Source of the DNA: Saccoglossus kowalevskii
Taxonomy: Eukaryota > Hemichordata > Enteropneusta > Harrimaniidae
NCBI RefSeq assembly: GCF_000003605.2
Contig: NW_003106595.1
Location: 701,359 to 726,028, forward strand
DNA: 24,670 nt
Direction of reading: 5' to 3'
Shown: in pieces, positions 18,242-24,670 of the stretch
How positions within the stretch are numbered: the stretch's first letter is position 1
Layout: every line of letters begins with the position of its first letter
Program-made: the position numbers and the translations under genes
Notes under the pieces: generated by a model
What the model was told of the DNA's origin: nothing
What the model saw: only the letters and a program-made list of their open reading frames with translations
Database searches by the model: none

Positions 18242-20684
18242 GAACTAAAATTGTCTAGTACATGTTGTTTCTTGGTGTATTAACATACATACGTGTTTGA
18301 CACTCTACTTCCACCCACGGCATATTGCATGTAACAAAATAACGTGTTGAAAACAAACGATACATTACTTATCACATCTTAGCTCTCGTTGTCAGTCACA
18401 TAAATAAATTCCCTATTTCCGCTTTGAAAAGTACAGATGCGCATTCACAACTACAAAGCAGTTCCAGATTTCTCCGCCGTTTCATATCATCACCACTATT
18501 CAGCCAGGATTAGATCATGGCCAAATACTTGATACATTGTTAAAGTACCATCGTGCGGTACTGGAATTACGCTATTGTATGTACTGTCAATATCTATTGT
18601 GTTAACGTCACATATTGATATTTAATTTTAATATTTATTCTCTCATATTATAGCACTTTAGTTGCTCAGTAATTTTACTTAAAAATGATCGTCAATCAAA
18701 TGAAAACGTCAATTTTGACGGTCTAACAGGAGATCTTCACAAAAAACAACAACAACAAACGCACAGCTGAATATAATATGACAAATCCACTTACTGTTGA
18801 AATTCCTTTTTTTTTGTATAATAGTCGTCTTTGGATACATATTGAATGACAAATATTTTGGTTTCGTACTGACGTAAGATATTGCCATAACCGTAAGGTA
18901 ACACATCATAGATAGTTATAATGTCCGCCAGATGTATGTCGTGAAAGTGTTAGATTACATCACCGTCAAAGCGTTGCAGTGAGGTTAGCTGACCGCGAAT
19001 AATGTACATACATATTTTATACAGCATAGTCGAAAAGGGCAAGATGTAATAGGGTCAACAATTGACAATCACAAATGAGGTTCTAAAACACTCCAATGAA
19101 ATACACAACAAGAACATAAGAACACATATATTTCATTTTACTTTAATAATTTTACTATTTGAAGCAATGTCAGATATAGTTTCTAATACAAATCACACAC
19201 ACGTTGATTGTCAGAGTCAAGTAATTATTGCTAATGCAGTGCCAATGACACCATTGGGTATTTGCCATGCATACAGTTTTTTGAGATTCATTAATCACTA
19301 TCGAAGGTCGTGATATCAAGTACACAACTCAAAGGCCTCTACATGCTACTAAACACTCATTTTCAACATTGTAGTATACACCAATATTTACGCTCAGCTA
19401 CATGTTGAAGTGGTTTGCATTCACTCTGAATCAATTCCGTCCGTTCTCTCTCTCTGTCGAATAATGCACTTGTGACAACCAATTTTGCAAAGTCATTTTG
19501 TTCTCACACATTTACTCAATGACAGACTGACTGAACGACACGATATGATCTCCGATTAATTTCTCTCTACTGTGTTCGTGTCCTAATATAACGACTTATC
19601 TTATTTTTGGTTGACAATTGCATTCATTCATTGGGTTGTCTGATATACGCTCAACTTAACTTCAAACTTTGCAGTCCCCCAGTAATCCACTAAACAAGTA
19701 GTCTGTCACTCTATATGTCTATCATTCTATATTAGTGGTTGGGTGATAGAGGTGTGAATAAAACGCATACATAGTTTTATAGACATACATGGTGGTTGAT
19801 AATTGAACAGTTGTAAAATTCAGTTGACAGTGAAACGTGGGAGGGGTGTAGATTACAGTTTAAATAAAAGAGTAACGACCCTGTCAATGTCTATGTCGCT
19901 TTAAATTGTATGTCTGGTTGCTAGAATACGAAAACGACGGCACGCAATATGTATATCTGAAGCGTGTCGAATCAACGGAAAGAAAGTTAAAGTCATAAAG
20001 AGTTATGCAGGGATAAAATAGTACTTCTTTTCTGAGGAGTGTTCGCTAGTGTGTTATTTTACATTAATTGCTGATCGTAGATATATTGGATTCGGATACA
20101 GTCTGATTCACTGGAATTCACACTTTCGTTTTCAACTTGCATCACAGTAAACATTTTTTGTACATTAAAAGTGTTAGCTGGCGTTTCAAGGTTCACTGCG
20201 AACGAGAAATGAAACTGAAATCACCGTACTTTGCAAAAATTGAAAGCACATTACTGCATCACAATTGGAACGTTATATTACAGTTCTGTAACTCATAGAA
20301 CCCAATTGCCATATAGGTGACAACATTTATGATTTAAAATACAAATTTGAGACAATCATGTTGCCCGTACATTTAAAACAGCTGTTAGTGTGTGGTGATA
20401 TTTTTATTTCGCCCTGCTTTACAATGTCATTTCAAATTAATAATCAGTGAAAGGGGAAAAAACATCACTAACTAGATACAGATGAGAAGTGTTATTATAC
20501 GTGTCATCTTCGCCAGCCAAGGACAATTTATTCGGCTGAAGCCTCAACATTAACCCTTGGCAGATTTCACCACGATTTACTGTATGTCGCACGCCCTCAA
20601 ACAATTTTAGAATTCACTTCGTCTCATTTGCATCACCCAATCATAACTCACGAAAGAAACTGCACATTACTTGATAGCATTGAA
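18242..20684. other. AT-rich stretch with no supported gene
   Basis: Nothing coding is supported on either strand. Short simple runs such as (AAC)n near 18743 and (CT)n near 19446 are present. Close to its right edge, ATTTGCAT and CCAATCATAA (20626..20647) form an octamer-plus-CCAAT arrangement ahead of the helicase-like fragment. Confidence 0.4.
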
Positions 20685-20807
20685 ATGGGGGAATCAATAA
20701 AGGTGTTGCTAGCTTTTTCTTTGAACGAGCTTACTGATCATCAAAAGAAAGCGCTTAATGCTGTATCTGAGGAAAATGACGTGTTTGTTGCAAACACAGA
20801 CCCTTGA
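20685..20807 (+). pseudogene. Truncated N-terminal fragment of a RecQ-like DNA helicase
   Basis: The ATG at 20685 opens 40 codons ending in TGA at 20805..20807. The reading FSLNELTDHQKKALNAVSEE followed by NDVFVANTDP resembles the start of the RecQ-type helicase core, in which a Q-containing segment (xxQxxAL) leads through a DVFV strand to the Walker A motif PTGxGKS. Here the sequence breaks at NTDP just where Walker A should be, and no helicase motif follows. A functional helicase would need several hundred more residues. It looks like a broken gene copy or part of a mobile element. The match is short, so the family call is tentative. Confidence 0.4.
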
Positions 20808-20814
20808 CAATATT

Positions 20815-21038
20815 TCAACGAAGACCGAATCGGGCAAGTTGATATAATATCAGTTTTGTCAGTTTTGTCAGATTACTAAAACACAGTTTGCACAAATATT
20901 TAAGCATTTCATCGTTCTCATTCACTTGCCCACAAACAATTTTCAAAGTTGGAATAAGAAATTTTGGAAACTTGTCAACGAATATAAACCTTCTGTTCTT
21001 GCTCCAGGTGAATCTGCACAAAGCCTACACGCCGCTAT
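20815..21038 (-). pseudogene. Frameshifted CxxC zinc-binding (ZAD-like) remnant
   Basis: On the - strand one frame reads IAACRLCADSPGARTEGLYS from 21038. A second frame, open from 21021 to 20815, reads KFPKFLIPTLKIVCGQVNEN then DEMLKYLCKLCFSNL. Taken together the order CRLC ... C ... LCKLC resembles the ZAD type of zinc-binding domain (CxxC near the start, CxxC about 60 residues later). The switch of frame between about 20960 and 21010, and ATA where a start ATG might be, suggest a decayed copy. It converges on the helicase fragment at 20685. The family call is weak. Confidence 0.3.
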
Positions 21039-21250
21039 TGTTTTAATCTGTGATGAGCTCCCCGATTTTCACATTTTATGATTGGTGGAGCCAGCTCCTT
21101 GGCGCGTCGAATCAAATGACTCAATTTAGCTGCAGTGAAATACAGCTTTTCCTAGCACGATCACGCACGGGTTTGTGGGCCGGTTATGAATGGCCGGCTT
21201 TAGCGATACTGTGCGATTCGGACGATGGAGGATAAATTAAAACATCATTA
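21039..21250. other. GC-richer stretch behind the zinc-binding remnant
   Basis: This stretch is less AT-rich than its flanks and on the - strand contains CCACCAATCATAAAATG (about 21074..21090), a CCAAT-like site upstream of the CRLC reading. The + strand open frame 21050..21235 has no recognisable domain. It may be old promoter sequence of the remnant or part of the same inserted unit. Confidence 0.25.
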
Positions 21251-23103
21251 ACACACAAGTATTGGGGCAGTTTGAATCTGATGATGTAAATTGTGTAAAT
21301 CTTCTGTACTGGAATTATTGCAACTGTCTATAATGTTTCACATGTCAGATACACACGGTGTTTCGATATTTGTATAATTCATTATGGTCAGTGTTATTGC
21401 ACATATTGTTAACAAAATAGTGTTTACTCGTCCACTGTTTTCATTAAATGAGTGATATTATATGTGACTAAAATGAAATTTTGTATTTCTTATGCAAGGG
21501 GTATTTTTGTAAGCTGTAATCAATTGTTCTTATTTTCGTAATAAATGTAATTTAAATAAATAAAAAACGTAAATTCAGAGACATGGGCAAAGTGTAAAAT
21601 GTAATCAGATATTTTATTCGTTCGTAATTTGTACAAGGATCTTATTTTTGTAAGCGTATACAACATTTTCCACATTAAATGTCGTAATTCGTACGCAATT
21701 TTGACAAGCACAAATTATCAAATATATTATAAAAATGTAATTAGGAATTTGCTTTATCTGTAAAGTGTAAGTGTATTTTTACTGTAAATGTAACTTTCAT
21801 GTTATTTCCTGTAAAAACGTAAAATGACGTTTTTATTTCCTTAACAAGTACCAGCTATTCCCCTTGCCCCCCCCCTATAGGCAACTCGTTGACGATCAGT
21901 GAAATATTGAATATTTTGTTTGTTATATATGTAGAAAAATGTATAAATTGTAATAATTGTTATTTAATGTCGTTACGGATTTCTGTGATGATTACACCAA
22001 TATTACGCATAACCAAACCGATAACACGGCCGATAGAGAACATGATGTACTTACATATGCAATGTATATAGGTCACTTGGATATATTGTTTTCTAATTTA
22101 AATTTGTTTCTTTTGTATTTGTTCGAACTTCGCTGTTGACAGATATAATAAAGTACCAGAATACCATCGTCAGTATCGTATAGAGTATAGAGATTTTGGT
22201 TAAAGGTTGTCTTGTTGGCAACAGTAAAATGTTCCGCCTAATTGTTGTGAGCCGGGGGTTACGAGTACAGAATGACATAACTACAATATAAAACAAATTC
22301 ATTGCGTCCAATGTATTTGAACAGCGGCATATGACACAAAAACTACGAACAATGTAAGGTAAGGTAACTCAAACTGGTCTTACAATAGCACAGTTCAAAT
22401 GATCATGTTTAGAGGCAGAAACGGTAGTAATCGTGGAATATATATTGTGTCGTAAAATACGGGGATGGGCCATGGTGGTGCTACTCCGTATTCAGGAGCT
22501 GGGAGCTTATCTTCAATACAGGTCAAATAAAATACGTCTCTGGTAGCGTGCTTATTTTATAAGTCTTCTCCCTTTAGCTCGTCCGCTGCCACGGGATGGG
22601 GATCGTTTGGTGACAGTATATCACCACAACTGAGGCAGTGCAGAAAAGGAAATATACCGGTAACAAATGCAATAAATCAAAACAACACAATATATAAGGT
22701 TTCTCTTTAATAAATAAATAGTACGGGTGCTAGTCACTGGGACCAGCAAGGAATGGGGATATACAGTAAACAAATAAAACTTAGGACCTAATCGATGCTG
22801 CAGGGAACACTCCACTGTGATAGGTATTTTTGATGTATGGAAACCTTTCACTTAGGTAACCGGGATTCGATTGTTCTCCACGTTAGACTCACACACAAAA
22901 AACACACGCAAAAGCTCGATTCGTGTCACATTCGATTCTCTACTGCCTCTCCTTTTTTCCCCGAGACAGCTTCAAATCACTTTTATTACTTGTCAACCAT
23001 TAGCCAATTACAATACAGTATAAGAGACTTTGAGGCGTTGCCTCCAAACAAACAGCCAATCACACGAAAGTTGTATACATCATAATACAATTGATTAATC
23101 GTC
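21251..23103. other. AT-rich stretch with no supported gene
   Basis: No exon or RNA gene is supported. A poly-C run lies near 21869. Between 22850 and 23090 the DNA is less AT-rich, and AGCCAAT occurs at 22998 and 23053, a CCAAT-box-like pair that might mark a promoter or an LTR. I see no matching second LTR. Open frames in the stretch show no domains. Confidence 0.35.
21812..21835. repeat. Short perfect hairpin
   Basis: TAAAAACGT and ACGTTTTTA form a perfect 9-bp stem around the 6-base loop AAAATG. No known element is recognised. Confidence 0.6.
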
Positions 23104-23725
23104 ACTATATTAGGAAAACCACTATCATATCGTCAACGTCAGTTTATATTTATGGGTACTAATGGTCTTGCAATAACATTCCACAGTTGACATCAATATA
23201 CATTATTTGTTCTGGACTACGACCAAGACATCGCATAAGTTTGAAATCGCAAACTCATGAGAATGTGTCGTCTGGTCTCGACCAGTTCCGTCATCTGGCC
23301 TCACCATTTAACCTTTATCAGTAGATGTCATGGTAACCACTATTAAGCCGACTGGCCTCATCATTTAACCTTTATCAGTAGATGCCATGGCAACCACTAT
23401 TAAACCGAAATATAAATCAAGATACAACCCCCTTTTCAAATACATCAACACTCGTCTTGCAAATAAAATACACACTAATATAACAAAATGTATAGTTTCA
23501 AATGAGTAAAAACAATGATTACATACGATGACTATATTAGGAAAACCACTATCATATTGTCAACGTCAGTTTATATTTATGGGTACTAATGGTCTTGCAA
23601 TAAACTTCCACAGTTGACATCAATATACATTATTCGTTCTGGACTACGACCAAGTCATCGCATAAGCTTGAAATCGCAAACATCATTATGCCATGGCAAC
23701 CACTATTAAACCGAAATATAAATCA
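23104..23725. repeat. Compound duplication: 151-bp direct repeat with nested 57-bp tandem repeat
   Basis: Unit A (23104..23254) recurs at 23531..23681, exactly 427 bases later, with only a few differences. Between the copies, unit B of 57 bases is present twice in tandem (23295..23351 and 23352..23408), with small differences such as GTCATGGTAACC versus GCCATGGCAACC. After the second A a shortened B follows (about 23687..23725) that matches the second B copy and its right flank. The order is A-B-B-spacer-A-partial B. No coding content and no TIRs are seen. It looks like a segmental tandem duplication of a repeat unit, possibly a satellite-like family. Confidence 0.85.
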
Positions 23726-24030
23726 TGATACCACTCTCCGGTGATTCTAATATACATTATTTTGATTATTACCTTTGATTGACAGTATTGTTGACAGCTT
23801 TATGTTAATGAAATAGCCACAATAAACATCGTAGTCGTGAATATGCCTCAGTGATTACGGAAAACCTAAATTACACTCTACTTTAGGAAATGTACGAAAT
23901 AACGTCTAACTTTTATGTACGGTTTTCGTACGGCTGTAATTTGTCTCGTCTTAGCGGTGTACAAAGGATGTTTCAGATTGCTTTAACAATTAATTGTCAA
24001 TGATGCGTCTAACATCGTAGTAATTATTCC
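23726..24030. other. AT-rich stretch, nothing seen
   Basis: No gene, repeat or RNA feature could be supported between the compound duplication and the GC-rich module that starts near 24031. Confidence 0.5.
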
Positions 24031-24120
24031 CAGGGGCGTCGATCCATTCTGAAAAGTGAGGGGGACACTTTTGTGTCCGCGTAAGCGGACAATGTCCGAA
24101 GGGGGGACTGCCCTATGTTC
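24031..24120. repeat. GC-rich dispersed repeat with two overlapping hairpins
   Basis: The stretch from CAGGGGCGTCGATCC through GAGGGGGACAC stands out in base composition. GACAC/GTGTC (24064..24077, TTTT loop) and GTCCGC/GCGGAC (24075..24090, GTAA loop) are two perfect small stems that share three bases, so only one can fold at a time. GTCCGAAGGGGGGAC follows. I believe this style of phrase recurs in repeats of marine invertebrates; the family is not named. Confidence 0.45.
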
Positions 24121-24240
24121 CGACACCACTATGACCTTTTACTACCTTGATATAACCAGGATGTCCTGTGGGTTAATACTGGAAATCCAACTGTAGTGTA
24201 GTCCGGCCATGATGCTCGAAAGTCCGTGAAGGCGGGATCT

Positions 24241-24425
24241 TGCATAATGTTATTGGATAATTATCAGAGAATTATCAAACAATGTTGCTAATTGTATCAT
24301 TCTAATACTCCGACAATTATTTGACAATATCCGTGTCTGTTGGATGTGGTTCCAACCTTAAATCCTCCGATTGCCTAACTATCGAAGTTTTAGATCGATA
24401 ATTATCGGAGAATATTCATCAGTCG
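24241..24425. repeat. AT-rich segment with repeated GATAATTATC palindromes
   Basis: GGATAATTATCAGAGAATTATC near 24254 and GATCGATAATTATCGGAGAAT near 24393 are related and each contains a palindromic GATAATTATC core. They could be degraded inverted ends of a short element about 160 bases long. The match is short and AT-rich, so chance is possible. Confidence 0.25.
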
Positions 24426-24493
24426 CGGAATTGCAAGGTTGCCGTTTACATCCAGTAGCACTTTTCCAAGTTTATCTACATATTAATTAAAAT

Positions 24494-24496
24494 CAT

Positions 24497-24531
<35 letters not shown>

Positions 24532-24553
24532 GTTAGTTATTTAGTTATTTAAG
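24494..24553. repeat. (ATTT)n microsatellite
   Basis: About nine uninterrupted copies of a four-base TTTA unit, followed by variants with AGTTAGTT and AGTTATTT. A simple tandem repeat with no further structure. Confidence 0.9.
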
Positions 24554-24670
24554 AGAACGCTATTACACTGCCAAGAAAAAACATATAGATACAAATGGAA
24601 TTCAAATAGATGGCGAGACGTTGTATGACCTAAGATTTACATAAGTAAATTAAACATATGTAGCAAAGAA

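Noticed and set aside
22850-23090. Possible LTR with two CCAAT boxes
   Set aside because: No second copy, no terminal TG/CA pair and no primer-binding site were found.

Overview
This looks like an AT-rich, gene-poor stretch of an invertebrate animal genome. The evidence is GT-AG spliced exons, introns of 0.2 to about 5 kb, a 5'-truncated non-LTR retrotransposon, and several short elements with terminal inverted repeats (TIRs). A marine lophotrochozoan such as a bivalve is my guess from the kind of von Willebrand factor D (VWD) protein and the repeats; the sequence does not prove it. Nothing here is bacterial or viral in organisation.

Two partial VWD genes face each other tail to tail. On the + strand, one exon (1121..1446) encodes the second half of a VWD domain, and a likely terminal exon near 6287 matches it in phase. 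The intron between them holds the tail of a non-LTR reverse transcriptase (about 1716..2307). On the - strand, exons run from about 14019 down to 10396: a lysine-rich exon, two cysteine-rich exons, a GDPH exon (first half of VWD) and a GLCGN exon (second half of VWD). The second-half exons of the two genes share boundaries and phases (in at phase 0, out at phase 2), so they are paralogues. Upstream parts of the + gene and both ends of the - gene are missing or unrecognised.

The - strand gene carries two apparent one-base deletions, both beside runs of one base (11905..11911 and near 10655..10657). In the first case one extra base would restore both a cysteine and the splice phase. Either the assembly has small deletion errors or the locus is a decaying gene.

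The rest is mostly intron or intergenic DNA with repeats: a GC-rich repeat edge at 1..215, a 38-bp tandem duplication at 5848, a dispersed GC-rich module near 9955, MITE-like elements at 12297..12584 and 13225..13526, a pogo/Tigger-like end at 14546, remnants of a RecQ-like helicase and a CxxC zinc-binding protein at 20685..21038, a compound duplication at 23104..23725, adjacent hairpins near 24063 and an (ATTT)n microsatellite at 24494. A possible short spliced antisense transcript lies at about 13593..13810 inside an intron of the - gene. I found no tRNA, rRNA or CRISPR array. I report no single convincing new system; the convergent VWD pair with its matched exons and frameshifts is the most informative part.
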